Positions 46,829 to 55,259 of a stretch of 64,000 nucleotides of DNA are shown piece by piece. The DNA is taken from NCBI RefSeq assembly GCF_046254905.1, contig NZ_CP158016.1, positions 620,001 to 684,000 on the forward strand, in the 5' to 3' direction. Within the stretch, counting starts at the first letter, position 1. Every line of letters starts with the position of its first letter. The stretch is from Pseudaeromonas aegiceratis (GTDB taxonomy: Bacteria > Pseudomonadota > Gammaproteobacteria > Enterobacterales > Aeromonadaceae). The position numbers were made by a program, and so were the translations under genes. The notes below the pieces were generated by a model. That model did not search any database and was not told the DNA's origin. It was given only the letters and a program-made list of their open reading frames with translations.

Positions 46829-47517
46829 TGACGGCGCCCTTGTCCCAGGTGCGCCTGGTGCTGTTCGATCTGGACGGTACCCTGGTGGACAGCGCGCCCC
46901 AGCTGCATGGCTCCGTGGTGGCGGCCCTGGCCGCATTGGGCAAGGGGCCGGTGACGCTGGCCCAGGTCAGTGCCTGGATAGGCAACGGTGCCGACATGCT
47001 GTTGCGCCGCGCCTGGCAGGGCCAGCATGAGGTGGATGCCACGCCGCCGGCAGAACTGCCCGCCCTGCGGGCGGCCTTCGATGCCGATTACGCCGAGGCG
47101 GCCACCCAGGGGGTGTCGCTCTACCCCGGGGTGCCGGAGACCCTCGCCGCCTTGCAGCTGGCGGGCAAACGCCTGGCGGTGGTGACCAACAAACCCAGCC
47201 GCTTCGTGCCGGCGATTCTGAGCCAGGTGGGCCTCAGCCACCTGTTCAGCCAGGTGGTGGGGGGCGACTGCCTGCCGGTGCGCAAACCCGATCCCGCGCC
47301 CTTGCTGCATATCTGCGCGCAGGCCGGCATACCGCCTGAGCAGAGCCTGATGGTGGGGGATTCCCGTAGCGATGTGCTGGCGGCCCGCCATGCCGGCATG
47401 CCGGTGGTGGGATTGACCTACGGCTACAACCATGGCGAGCCCATCGCCGCCAGTGAACCGGATTGGATCCTGGATGATTTTGCCAAGCTGACCCCCCTGG
47501 TGCTGGGGTCACTCTAA
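46828..47517 (+). CDS. gph: phosphoglycolate phosphatase Gph
   Basis: HAD phosphatase that removes 2-phosphoglycolate formed during DNA repair. The 229-residue product has motif I FDLDGTLVDSAPQLH, motif II VTNKP, motif III Lys in RKPDPAP and motif IV GDSRSDVLAARHAG. The rpe-gph-trpS order is the common gammaproteobacterial arrangement and supports Gph over other HAD enzymes. Confidence 0.93.
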   Translation: MTAPLSQVRLVLFDLDGTLVDSAPQLHGSVVAALAALGKGPVTLAQVSAWIGNGADMLLRRAWQGQHEVDATPPAELPALRAAFDADYAEAATQGVSLYPGVPETLAALQLAGKRLAVVTNKPSRFVPAILSQVGLSHLFSQVVGGDCLPVRKPDPAPLLHICAQAGIPPEQSLMVGDSRSDVLAARHAGMPVVGLTYGYNHGEPIAASEPDWILDDFAKLTPLVLGSL

Positions 47518-47528
47518 AGGATGAAATG

Positions 47529-48533
47529 ATGTCAAAACCGATCGTGTTGAGTGGGGCCCAGCCCTCGGGCCAGTTGACCATAGGCAACTACATGGGCGCC
47601 CTGCGCCAGTGGGTGCGGATGCAGGATGACTACGACTGCCTCTATTGCATCGTGGATCTGCACGCCATCACGGTGCGCCAGGATCCCAAGGCCCTGCGGG
47701 CCGCCTGCCTGGATGCGGCCGCCCTCTATCTGGCGGTGGGGATCGATCCCAGCAAGAGCACCGTCTTCCTGCAGTCTCACGTGCCGCAGCACGCCGAGCT
47801 GGGCTGGATCCTCAACTGCTACACCCAGATGGGAGAGCTGTCCCGCATGACCCAGTTCAAGGACAAGGCCCAGCGCTTCGAGAACAACGTCAACGTCGGC
47901 CTGTTCGGCTATCCCGTGCTGATGGCGGCGGATATCCTGCTGTACCAGGCCAATCAGGTGCCGGTGGGCAACGACCAGAAGCAGCACCTGGAGCTGACTC
48001 GCGACGTGGCCTACCGCTTCAATACCCTGTACGGCGATGTCTTCACCATGCCGGAGCCCTTCATCCCCGAGCAGGGGGCCCGCATCATGAGCCTGCAAGA
48101 GCCCACCAAGAAGATGTCCAAGTCCGATGACAACGAGAACAACAGGATCGGCCTGCTAGAGGATCCCAAGGCCATCGCCAAGAAGATCAAGCGGGCGGTG
48201 ACCGACTCCGAGGAGCCGCCTGTGGTGCGCTTCGACATCGACAACAAGCCCGGGGTCTCCAACCTGCTGACCCTGATGCACGGTGCCACCGGCCAGTCCA
48301 TCGTCGAGCTGGAGCGTCACTTCGAAGGCAAGATGTACGGCCACCTCAAGTCCGAGACCGCCGAGGCGGTGCTGGCCATGTTGACGCCGGTGCAGGCGCG
48401 CTTCACCGCCCTGCGGCAGGATGAGGCCCATCTGCTGGGGATTTTGCACCAGGGCGCAGAAAAGGCGCGGGAACGGGCTGAAAAAACTCTCAAAGCCGTT
48501 TATGATGTGATCGGCTTCGTTCCAAAAGCCTGA
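47529..48533 (+). CDS. trpS: tryptophan-tRNA ligase TrpS
   Basis: Class I aminoacyl-tRNA synthetase of 334 residues. The HIGH-like motif TIGNYMG and the KMSKS motif (KKMSKSDD) are present. Two ATGs occur in a row (47526 and 47529); AAAGGA spacing favours the second and matches the family start MSKPIVLSGAQPSG. A short hairpin with a T-tail follows at 48558-48578. Confidence 0.96.
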   Translation: MSKPIVLSGAQPSGQLTIGNYMGALRQWVRMQDDYDCLYCIVDLHAITVRQDPKALRAACLDAAALYLAVGIDPSKSTVFLQSHVPQHAELGWILNCYTQMGELSRMTQFKDKAQRFENNVNVGLFGYPVLMAADILLYQANQVPVGNDQKQHLELTRDVAYRFNTLYGDVFTMPEPFIPEQGARIMSLQEPTKKMSKSDDNENNRIGLLEDPKAIAKKIKRAVTDSEEPPVVRFDIDNKPGVSNLLTLMHGATGQSIVELERHFEGKMYGHLKSETAEAVLAMLTPVQARFTALRQDEAHLLGILHQGAEKARERAEKTLKAVYDVIGFVPKA

Positions 48534-48557
48534 TTTACTGGGAAGGTGTAGATGGAG

Positions 48558-48578
48558 AGCCGGGGTAACCTGGCTTTT
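48558..48578 (+). terminator. probable trpS terminator
   Basis: Imperfect stem AGCC-GG / CC-GGCT followed by TTTT, 25 bases after the trpS stop. Confidence 0.5.
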
Positions 48579-48622
48579 CTGTTTCTCCCGCCTTCTTCTC
48601 TTCTTCCGGGTAATATCCATCC

Positions 48623-48835
48623 ATGTCACAGCAAGAAGTCGATCCAAACGAGTTGGAAACCAAGGGGTATTGGCTGCGCAAGTTCCGTCTGGCCAAGACC
48701 ATGAAAACCCTAGAGCTGATGGTGCCCAAGGCCCTGGACACCCACCATGGCAATGCCAAGGTGGAGGCAGCTATTTACCTGGCTGAGTGCCAGCGGGAGC
48801 GGGAGCTGGAAACCGGCGTTCTGCTCAATCGTTAA
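48623..48835 (+). CDS. small conserved-looking hypothetical protein
   Basis: 70 codons starting with ATG and with a typical amino acid profile for a soluble helical protein: MSQQEVDPNELETKGYWLRK, a Lys/Leu-rich middle, and a C-terminal amphipathic helix rich in Glu and Arg (ECQRERELETG). No family is recognised. It has no strong ribosome site. It lies alone between trpS and pabA. Coding is suggested by the absence of a better frame and by codon usage like that of its neighbours. Confidence 0.55.
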   Translation: MSQQEVDPNELETKGYWLRKFRLAKTMKTLELMVPKALDTHHGNAKVEAAIYLAECQRERELETGVLLNR

Positions 48836-49032
48836 TCTCTGTCAGCAACCTCTGCGTTAGTCCGTTCGCGGTGGCATCTTTTTCGCCAACTGATATGGGT
48901 ATCCTGCGTCGTCGGGATGCTCCCGTTTGCCTGTCTGCCTCGGCCCTGTGGTCTGGCGCTAGACTCGGTGGGCAGGTACCCTGTGGTGTACCTGAGCCCG
49001 ACTGCTGTCGCCCACATTTTCCCGTCTGACCC

Positions 49033-49611
49033 ATGCTGCTGATCATCGATAACTACGACTCCTTTACCTACAACCTGGTGCAGTACTTCGGCCAGCTGGG
49101 GGCGCCGGTGCAGGTGGTGCGCAACGATGCCATCGACCTGGCCGGTATCGAGGCCCTGGCGCCCAGCCATCTGGTGATCTCCCCCGGGCCCTGTACCCCC
49201 AACGAGGCGGGGATCTCCTTGGCGGCCATAGCCCACTTTGCCGGTCGACTGCCGATCCTGGGTGTCTGTTTGGGCCACCAGGCCCTGGCCCAGGTGTTCG
49301 GCGGGCGTGTGGTGCGGGCCCATAGGGTGATGCATGGCAAGACCTCGGCCATCAGCCACGATGGTCGGGGCGTGTTTCGTGGCTTGGCCAATCCCCTGAC
49401 GGTCACCCGTTACCACTCCCTCATCGTCGAGGCCGACAACCTGCCGGACTGCCTGGAGGTGACCGCCTGGAGCCAGCCGGAGGGGGATCAGCCGGCGGAG
49501 ATCATGGGGCTGCGCCATCGCACCTTGCCCATCGAGGGGGTGCAGTTTCACCCGGAGAGCATCCTCAGCCAGCAGGGGGTGGCGCTGCTGGGCAACTTCT
49601 GGCAGTCATGA
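49033..49611 (+). CDS. pabA: aminodeoxychorismate synthase component 2 (glutamine amidotransferase) PabA
   Basis: Class I glutamine amidotransferase providing ammonia to PabB for p-aminobenzoate (folate) synthesis. The 192-residue product has the nucleophile Cys in GVCLGHQAL, the catalytic His and Glu in VQFHPES, and the oxyanion ISPGPCTP. The neighbour argD and the absence of trp genes favour PabA over TrpG. A hairpin lies in the 197-base leader (arms near GGGCAGGTAC / GTACCTGAGCCC, 48969-48999). Confidence 0.93.
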   Translation: MLLIIDNYDSFTYNLVQYFGQLGAPVQVVRNDAIDLAGIEALAPSHLVISPGPCTPNEAGISLAAIAHFAGRLPILGVCLGHQALAQVFGGRVVRAHRVMHGKTSAISHDGRGVFRGLANPLTVTRYHSLIVEADNLPDCLEVTAWSQPEGDQPAEIMGLRHRTLPIEGVQFHPESILSQQGVALLGNFWQS

Positions 49612-49649
49612 AGGCATTTATGCAAAAACCCATGGATGATAGGGGTATG

Positions 49650-49688
49650 GTTGATATATTATGCATGCCCTGTGATTATTTTTTCATT
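49650..49688. promoter_or_regulatory. tandem ARG boxes upstream of argD
   Basis: Two 16-base cores, TTGATATATTATGCAT (49651-49666) and GTGATTATTTTTTCAT (49672-49687), each match 13 of 16 positions of the ArgR consensus WTGAATWWWWATTCAW. As 18-base boxes they are 3 bases apart (21 bases centre to centre), the spacing known for ArgR hexamer binding. They sit just before the argD ribosome site. Confidence 0.72.
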
Positions 49689-49710
49689 TTCTTGGCGTGA
49701 GGATGCAAGC

Positions 49711-50919
49711 ATGCAGCAGGTAACCCGGGCGTGGTTTGATGAAGTGATGGTGCCGACCTATGCGCCGGCGGAGTTTGTGCCGGTGCGGGGCCTGGGCTCC
49801 CGCCTGTGGGATCAGCAGGGGCGCGAGTACATAGATCTCGCCGGCGGCATCGCGGTCAATGCCCTGGGGCACTGCCATCCGGCCCTGGTGCATACCCTGG
49901 TGAGCCAGGGCCAGAAGCTCTGGCACGTGAGCAACTGGATGACCAATGAGCCCGTGCTGCGTCTGGCGCGCAAGCTGGTGGACGCCACCTTTGCCGAGCG
50001 GGCCTTCTTCTGCAACTCCGGCGCCGAGGCCAACGAGGCGGCCCTCAAGCTGGCCCGTCGCTATGCCTACGAAACTCATGGCCCGCAGAAGGATCAGATC
50101 ATCGCCTTCAGCCACGGCTTCCATGGCCGTACCTTCTTCACCGTCAGCGTCGGCGGCCAGGCATCCTATTCCGATGGTTTCGGCCCTAAGCCGGGCCAGA
50201 TCACCCATGTGCCTTATAACGACATCGACGCCCTGCGTGCCGTCATCTCGGGCCATACCTGTGCCGTGGTGATGGAGCCCATGCAAGGGGAGGGCGGCGT
50301 GCTGCCGGCGGATCCGGCCTTTGCCCAGGCGGTGCGCGAGCTGTGTGATGCCCACGATGCCCTGCTGATCATGGACGAGGTGCAGACCGGCATGGGCCGC
50401 ACCGGTCACCTGTTCGGCTACATGGCCCTGGGAGTGGAGCCGGATATCCTCACCAGTGCCAAGGCCCTGGGCAGCGGCTTCCCCATCGCTGCCATGCTGA
50501 CCCGTAACGCCATCGCCGCCGTGTTCAAGCCCGGGGTGCACGGTACTACCTTCGGTGGTAACCCCTTGGCCTGTGCCGTGGGGGAGACGGCCTTCGATCT
50601 CATCAATCAGCCGGCCCTGCTCAAGGGCGTGCTGGAGCGGGAGACCTGGTTTCGCGAGGCGCTGGCGGAGATCAATGCCCGTCACCACTGCTTCGAACAG
50701 GTGCGGGGTGCCGGCCTGCTGATCGGCGCCGTGCTGACGGCCGATTATCAGGGCAAGGCCAAGGCGTTCGTGGATGCCGGCATTCGGGCCGGCGTGCTGG
50801 TGCTGGTGGCCGGGGGCAATGTGGTGCGCTTCGCCCCGGCCCTCAACCTGACCCGCAAGGAGTTCGACGTGGGCATGGCCCGCTTTGCCGAGGCGGTGGC
50901 TCAGGTGTGCCAGGGCTAA
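49711..50919 (+). CDS. argD: acetylornithine/succinyldiaminopimelate aminotransferase ArgD
   Basis: PLP enzyme of arginine (and lysine) synthesis. The 402-residue product has FFCNSGAEANEAALKLARR, the DEVQTGMGRTG active-site Asp, the Lys ligand in SAKALGSGFPIAA and GTTFGGNPLA. The frame is open to 49636, but ATG 49711 follows GAGGA and gives the family N-terminus. Next to pabA as in enterics. A terminator follows. Confidence 0.95.
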   Translation: MQQVTRAWFDEVMVPTYAPAEFVPVRGLGSRLWDQQGREYIDLAGGIAVNALGHCHPALVHTLVSQGQKLWHVSNWMTNEPVLRLARKLVDATFAERAFFCNSGAEANEAALKLARRYAYETHGPQKDQIIAFSHGFHGRTFFTVSVGGQASYSDGFGPKPGQITHVPYNDIDALRAVISGHTCAVVMEPMQGEGGVLPADPAFAQAVRELCDAHDALLIMDEVQTGMGRTGHLFGYMALGVEPDILTSAKALGSGFPIAAMLTRNAIAAVFKPGVHGTTFGGNPLACAVGETAFDLINQPALLKGVLERETWFREALAEINARHHCFEQVRGAGLLIGAVLTADYQGKAKAFVDAGIRAGVLVLVAGGNVVRFAPALNLTRKEFDVGMARFAEAVAQVCQG

Positions 50920-50952
50920 GTCAGCCGACGCCTTGGCTTTCATCGCCGCAGC

Positions 50953-50986
50953 AACAGGCTCCCTTTGGGGAGCCTGTTTCGTTTTT
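50953..50986 (+). terminator. argD terminator
   Basis: Stem AACAGGCTCCC / GGGAGCCTGTT with a four-base loop followed by TTTCGTTTTT. Confidence 0.87.
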
Positions 50987-51072
50987 GCCGCTCACAAGCT
51001 GATCCGAGAAGGATTGCTCCGATTTGGCGGCAGGCATATGCTCGGTTTTTACACAGCGAGGCAGGAGTTGCT

Positions 51073-51687
51073 ATGAGCCAGAGCGAGGTGAAGGCGGTGT
51101 TGTTTGATGCCTATGGCACCTTGTGTCATATGACGGTGCGGCGCCGGCCTTACCGCCAGCTGGCACGGCAGGTGGCCGATCCCATCGGTTTTACCAAGGC
51201 GGTGATGACCCAGCCCCTGGGGCTGAGAGAGGCGGCCCACCGCGGCGGTCTTTCTCCGGCGCCGGATGCCATGGCGCCCCTGGCGCAGGATCTGGCCGAC
51301 GAGCTGGCGGGGGTCCGACTCTTCCCCGAGGTGCCTGCCGTCCTGGCCCAATTGCGCGCCTTTGGCTATCGCCTGGGGGTGGTGGGCAACCTGGCCAAGC
51401 CCTATGCCGAGCCGGTGCGCCAGCTGCTGGCTGGCCAGTTGGAGCTGTGGTGCTGGTCGTTCGAGCAGGGCTATCCCAAGCCGCACCCCGAGCTGTATCG
51501 CCGGGTCTGTGAGCAACTGGAGCTGGCGCCGTCCCAGGTGTTGATGGTAGGGGATACCCGGGTGGAGGACTTTGTCGGAGCCAAGGCCTGTGGCCTGCAG
51601 GCCCGCTGGTTACGCCGGCAGGTTGCTGTCCAGGGGGCGGAGGAGCTGGGCTCCCTGACCGAGCTGGCGCTGCAGTTGGCGCCATAA
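51073..51687 (+). CDS. HAD-superfamily hydrolase, type IA
   Basis: A 204-residue HAD phosphatase. Motif I is FDAYGTLC (Asp-x-Tyr in place of the usual DxD, as in haloacid dehalogenase-like members), a GNL-type motif II (VVGNLAKP), motif III Lys in YPKPHPELY, and motif IV GDTRVEDFVGAKACG. The DAYGTL motif is shared by haloacid dehalogenases but also occurs in phosphatase relatives; the substrate is unknown. ATG 51073 follows CAGGAG. Confidence 0.8.
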   Translation: MSQSEVKAVLFDAYGTLCHMTVRRRPYRQLARQVADPIGFTKAVMTQPLGLREAAHRGGLSPAPDAMAPLAQDLADELAGVRLFPEVPAVLAQLRAFGYRLGVVGNLAKPYAEPVRQLLAGQLELWCWSFEQGYPKPHPELYRRVCEQLELAPSQVLMVGDTRVEDFVGAKACGLQARWLRRQVAVQGAEELGSLTELALQLAP

Positions 51688-51714
51688 AAAAACGCCACCC
51701 TAGGGTGGCGTTCT
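51686..51714. terminator. bidirectional terminator between HAD gene and crp
   Basis: Stem AACGCCACCC / GGGTGGCGTT with a two-base loop, A-run on the left, TTCTT on the right. Confidence 0.8.
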
Positions 51715-51731
51715 TGTCGCTGGCGGATCCC

Positions 51732-52370
51732 TTAGCGGGTGCCGAATACCACTATGGTCTTGCCATGGGCAGAGATCAGCTCCTGATCTTCGAGCATCTT
51801 GAGGATGCGGCCCACGGTCTCCCGGGAGCAACCGACGATCTGACCGATCTCCTGCCGGGTGATCTTGATCTGCATGCCATCCGGGTGCGTCATGGCATCG
51901 GGTTGCTTGGCCAGGTTCAGCAGGGTCTGGGCGATGCGACCGGTCACGTCCAGGAAGGCAAGGTTGCCGACCTTCTGGCTGGTGGTCTGCAGACGGCGCG
52001 CCATCTGGCCAGACAGGCGCATCAGGATCTCCGGGTTGACCTGGATCAGCTGGCGGAACTTCTTGTAGGAGATTTCCGCCACTTCACAGGGGCTCTTGGC
52101 GCGAACCCAGGCGGAGCGGGTGGGGTTTTCTGTATCGTCGAACAGCCCCAACTCACCGATAAAGTCCCCTTGATTCAGGTAGGAGAGGATCATCTCCTTG
52201 CCTTCTTCATCCTTGATCAGCACGGCCACTGAGCCCTTGACGATAAAGTAGAGGGTCTCAGCCTTTTCGCCGGCATGGATCAGGGTGCTTTTGGCCGGGT
52301 ACTTGTGAATATGACAGTGAGAAAGGAACCATTCGAGCGTCGGATCGCTTTGCGGCTTGCCAATAACCAT
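51732..52370 (-). CDS. crp: cAMP receptor protein CRP
   Basis: Global cAMP-activated regulator. The 212-residue product has the cyclic-nucleotide domain with GELGLFDD and PTRSAWVRA (Arg and Ser contacting cAMP), the long C-helix with LQTTSQKVGN, and the winged helix RQEIGQIVGCSRETVGRIL, essentially identical to E. coli CRP in the recognition helix, so target sites are expected to be the same. ATG 52370 follows GAGGA; the longer upstream frame is spurious. It is near yheU, as in enterics. Confidence 0.97.
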   Translation of the reverse strand: MVIGKPQSDPTLEWFLSHCHIHKYPAKSTLIHAGEKAETLYFIVKGSVAVLIKDEEGKEMILSYLNQGDFIGELGLFDDTENPTRSAWVRAKSPCEVAEISYKKFRQLIQVNPEILMRLSGQMARRLQTTSQKVGNLAFLDVTGRIAQTLLNLAKQPDAMTHPDGMQIKITRQEIGQIVGCSRETVGRILKMLEDQELISAHGKTIVVFGTR

Positions 52371-52543
52371 TGTTAGTCCTCGTCTATAGCTGCCGCGCAG
52401 CAGATCCAGCCTGTGTGCGGTCTTTGTCTTTATAATAACTGCGGTAGCATAAGGGGCCCTGTAGCCTATGGCAAGCGGTGTGGCCGTGAAACCGGTTGTT
52501 GGAATATGCCTGCCGGCATTTAACAAAAAAACAGGAGGAATCT

Positions 52544-52906
52544 GTGGGTTATGTCAACTTTTCTGGGCGCGTGACTGGCGTGTTGGGACTGTCGGTGTTG
52601 CTGGTGGCCTGTGCCTCGGAGCCGGAACCAGATCCCTATGCCCGCCAGTACCAGTGTGGCGAGACTCTGCTTCCGGTCCGGCTGGATGGTCACTTTGATT
52701 GGCTTGAATTGAGTCTCAACGGCGAGCACCACATACTGCCCAAGGTGCAGGGCGCCGCTGGGGCGCGCTATGACAACGGCCGCCTGAGCTTCTGGACTCA
52801 GGGTGAGGAGGGGGAGCTGCGCAACGGATCTGAGGTGCTGCTCAGCGGCTGTCATCTTCTGCCTGTTGCGACGCCTGGCGCCACTGCTCCCGACTCAGCA
52901 GAGTGA
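52544..52906 (+). CDS. MliC-family lipoprotein (C-type lysozyme inhibitor)
   Basis: A 120-residue lipoprotein: short signal with lipobox LLVACAS, then a MliC-like beta-barrel (QYQCGE...VRL, LPKVQGAAGARYDNG, FWTQGEEGEL, SGC) with two conserved cysteines. MliC binds the active site of C-type lysozymes and protects peptidoglycan. GTG 52544 has AGGAGGA upstream and gives the right N-terminus. The last 65 bases overlap the convergent yheU gene. Confidence 0.82.
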   Translation: MGYVNFSGRVTGVLGLSVLLVACASEPEPDPYARQYQCGETLLPVRLDGHFDWLELSLNGEHHILPKVQGAAGARYDNGRLSFWTQGEEGELRNGSEVLLSGCHLLPVATPGATAPDSAE

Positions 52907-53090
52907 CGCTCTCGTGTAGCTCACTGTACTGGAGCACCACCTCCCCCCGCTGCAGCTGCCGACGGACTTGGGCCACCTTGTCCGTCAGGCTGACCTCCTG
53001 CTCGCCATAGTCGGTGCCCTCCCGCAGGACGAAGTATTCGATGAGGTTGGTGAGGGTGTCCTCACTCAGGCTCTGCCAGGGGATCAGCAT
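52842..53090 (-). CDS. yheU: YheU family protein (UPF0270)
   Basis: An 82-residue protein of unknown function, near-identical in pattern to E. coli YheU (MLIPWQ.LS..TL.NLIE.FVLREGTDYGE). In enterics yheU is close to crp, as here. Its 3' end overlaps the MliC gene by 65 bases in tail-to-tail orientation. Confidence 0.92.
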   Translation of the reverse strand: MLIPWQSLSEDTLTNLIEYFVLREGTDYGEQEVSLTDKVAQVRRQLQRGEVVLQYSELHESVTLLSREQWRQASQQAEDDSR

Positions 53091-53104
53091 GGGGGCTCCT
53101 TGGG

Positions 53105-54493
53105 TTACAACAGGGCAGGATTGCCGGGATTACTCTCCAGCAATTGCCGCAAGATCGCCAGCCCCCGCGCCAGGGCCGGGTTATCCACCGGCTGGCTGAT
53201 GGACAGCCGGACGCCCTGTGGGGCGGCAAAATGGCCGGTGGCAAAGGCTTCGGCGCCCGAGACGACGACGCCCGCCTCCCGGGCCGCCTGCACGAAGGCC
53301 TCCGCACGCCACTGGGGTGGCAGGGGCAGCCAGGCGTGCATGCTGCCTGGCTGATAACAGACCCCCTTGTCACCCAGCTGTTGGAGTAGCAACTGGCCGC
53401 GCTGGGCCAACAGGCTGCGCTGGTGCGCCAGCAGTCGGTTGGCTTCGCCTTGCTGCAGCAGGCCGCAGGCGAGTTCTACCAGCAAGGGGGAGATCATCAG
53501 GCTGCAGGCCTGGATCGCCTGGGTGAAGGGCAGTTGCAGGCGGCTTGGCACCTGGGCATAACCCAGCCGCAGACCGGCACTGATGCCCTTGGACAGGCTG
53601 CCCAGATAGATCACCTGCTCGGGTGCCAGACTGGCCAAGCTGGGGAGCCGCTGAGGGGCCAGCAGACCCTGCACATCGTCTTCCACTATGGTGACCCTAT
53701 GCTGCTGGCACAGCGACAGTATGGCCTGCCGCCTGGCCAGGCTCATGGTGGCGGTGGTGGGGTTCTGCAGGGTGGGGACCAGATAGATGGCTCGGTACTG
53801 ACCCTGGCTCAGGGCCCGCTCCAGGGCGGCTGGGATGACCCCCTCCTCATCCAGTGGCAACCCCTTGAGCTGGATATTCAGCAGGTTGGCCAGATTTTTC
53901 AGTCCCGGATAGGTTAATCCCTCGCACAGCAGGGGCTGTCCAGCCAGCCCCAGGCTCATCAGGCTTAGCAGTTGGCCACTCTGGGCGCCATAGGTGAAAA
54001 ACAGCTGTTCTGCCTCTGCCTGGATGCCCTGCTCTGTCAGCCATTGGCCAAGCAGTTGCCGCTGGGGGGCCGGAGTGCGCGCTTCGCCGTAATCCATCAG
54101 CCGACTCAGGCGAGCGGGATCCTGTTGCAGCTGTTGCAGGGTGCGCTGCAAGGCGCTGTGGCGATCCTGCGGTGCCGGCAGGTTCTGCCACATCTCCACC
54201 CGCAGGGGATCCGGTGTCTGCTGCATCCAAGCGTTGCCCAGCTTGTCCTGTGGCTGACCTCTCACATAGGTGCCGGCGCCGACGCGGGCCTGCAGCCAAC
54301 CCTGCTGTTCGGCCAGGGCATAGGCACGGGTGATGGTGCCCACCGTGACGCCAAGCTGCTCCGCCAGGGCCCTGTGGGTCGGTAGGCGTTGCTCGGCCGT
54401 CAGCTCGCCAGATTCGATGGCCTGGGCGATGGCGTCCGCCAGTTGACGGTAAAGCGGGCCTTGGCCGGAGAGGGGTGGCGCCCAAATTGTCAT
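53105..54493 (-). CDS. MocR/GntR-type PLP-dependent transcriptional regulator
   Basis: A 462-residue fusion of an N-terminal GntR winged helix (LYRQLADAIAQAIESGELTA, RALAEQLGVTVGTITRAYALAE) and a class I aminotransferase-like domain (residues about 100-460). The PLP-binding Lys is likely in LGSLSKGISAGLRLGY. MocR regulators sense aminated ligands through PLP. It is divergent from two LysE-family exporters, which it probably controls; two palindromes lie in the 140-base gap. The amino acid sensed is unknown. Confidence 0.88.
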   Translation of the reverse strand: MTIWAPPLSGQGPLYRQLADAIAQAIESGELTAEQRLPTHRALAEQLGVTVGTITRAYALAEQQGWLQARVGAGTYVRGQPQDKLGNAWMQQTPDPLRVEMWQNLPAPQDRHSALQRTLQQLQQDPARLSRLMDYGEARTPAPQRQLLGQWLTEQGIQAEAEQLFFTYGAQSGQLLSLMSLGLAGQPLLCEGLTYPGLKNLANLLNIQLKGLPLDEEGVIPAALERALSQGQYRAIYLVPTLQNPTTATMSLARRQAILSLCQQHRVTIVEDDVQGLLAPQRLPSLASLAPEQVIYLGSLSKGISAGLRLGYAQVPSRLQLPFTQAIQACSLMISPLLVELACGLLQQGEANRLLAHQRSLLAQRGQLLLQQLGDKGVCYQPGSMHAWLPLPPQWRAEAFVQAAREAGVVVSGAEAFATGHFAAPQGVRLSISQPVDNPALARGLAILRQLLESNPGNPALL

Positions 54494-54541
54494 GGTGACA
54501 ATAAACCTATTGATCCAATTTGTTGAGAATTATAGGGTGTG

Positions 54542-54563
54542 TTTGTGCTGATTGCAGCACAAA
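54542..54563. promoter_or_regulatory. inverted repeat in the MocR-LysE intergenic region
   Basis: TTTGTGCTG-ATTG-CAGCACAAA, perfect 9-base arms with a four-base spacer, about 50 bases from the MocR start. Confidence 0.55.
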
Positions 54564-54582
54564 TCATGTCTCAAAACTGTAT

Positions 54583-54596
54583 TTGTATCGATACAA
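54583..54596. promoter_or_regulatory. palindrome close to the LysE-family gene promoter
   Basis: TTGTATCGATACAA, a perfect 14-base palindrome about 37 bases upstream of the first exporter gene. GTAT/ATAC half-sites are typical of MocR and GntR targets. Confidence 0.55.
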
Positions 54597-54633
54597 TCTT
54601 CGCATCCGGATGCCCTTTCTTGGGAGTTAGCGT

Positions 54634-55233
54634 ATGGAAATGCAATGGTGGGGCCCGGTGGCAGCCTTCGCGCTGGTCTGTACCATCACCCCTGGCCCGA
54701 ACAACTTGATGCTCACCAGTGCCGGGGCCCGTTTTGGCCTGCGACGTACCCTGCTGCATGTGGTGGGGATCAGCGCCGGGACGGGGCTCATGCTGCTGGC
54801 GGTTTCGCTGGGACTGGGCGAGCTGTTTGCCGCGCAACCCATGGTGCAGTCGGCATTGCGCTGGATCGGCAGTGCCTATCTGTTGTGGTTGGGCTGGCTC
54901 ATCGCCCGTGCCGGGGCGCCCAGCCTGGCGCAGGAGGCGCGGGGCAAGCCCATGGCCTTTCATCAGGCGGTGCTGTTTCAGTTCGTCAATCCCAAGGCCT
55001 GGATGATGAGCCTGTCGGCCATCTCCAGCTTCACCCTGGCCGGTGAGGCTTACTGGGGGTCGGTGACCTGGTTGATCGCGCTGTTCTGCCTTATCTGCTT
55101 GGGTTCCTGCCTGACATGGGCGCAATTTGGGGTTCAGGTGGGCCAGCTGCTCAAGACGCCGCTGAGCTGGAGACGATTTAATGGTGTGATGGGCTTGCTC
55201 ACCGCGGCCTGTGTCCTGATGATATGGCGCTGA
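54634..55233 (+). CDS. LysE-family amino acid exporter (first copy)
   Basis: A 199-residue inner-membrane exporter of the LysE/RhtB superfamily, with about six membrane segments and the signature ITPGPNNLMLTSAGARFG at residues 17-34. Substrate cannot be predicted; neutral or basic amino acids are usual. It is divergent from the MocR regulator and 26 bases upstream of a second LysE gene. Confidence 0.87.
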   Translation: MEMQWWGPVAAFALVCTITPGPNNLMLTSAGARFGLRRTLLHVVGISAGTGLMLLAVSLGLGELFAAQPMVQSALRWIGSAYLLWLGWLIARAGAPSLAQEARGKPMAFHQAVLFQFVNPKAWMMSLSAISSFTLAGEAYWGSVTWLIALFCLICLGSCLTWAQFGVQVGQLLKTPLSWRRFNGVMGLLTAACVLMIWR

Positions 55234-55259
55234 TTTCTGGCCATTGAATCGAGGTAACG

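Noticed and set aside
51073..51687. Haloacid dehalogenase as a specific call
   Set aside because: The DAYGTL motif fits, but other phosphatase relatives share it; kept at the general HAD level.
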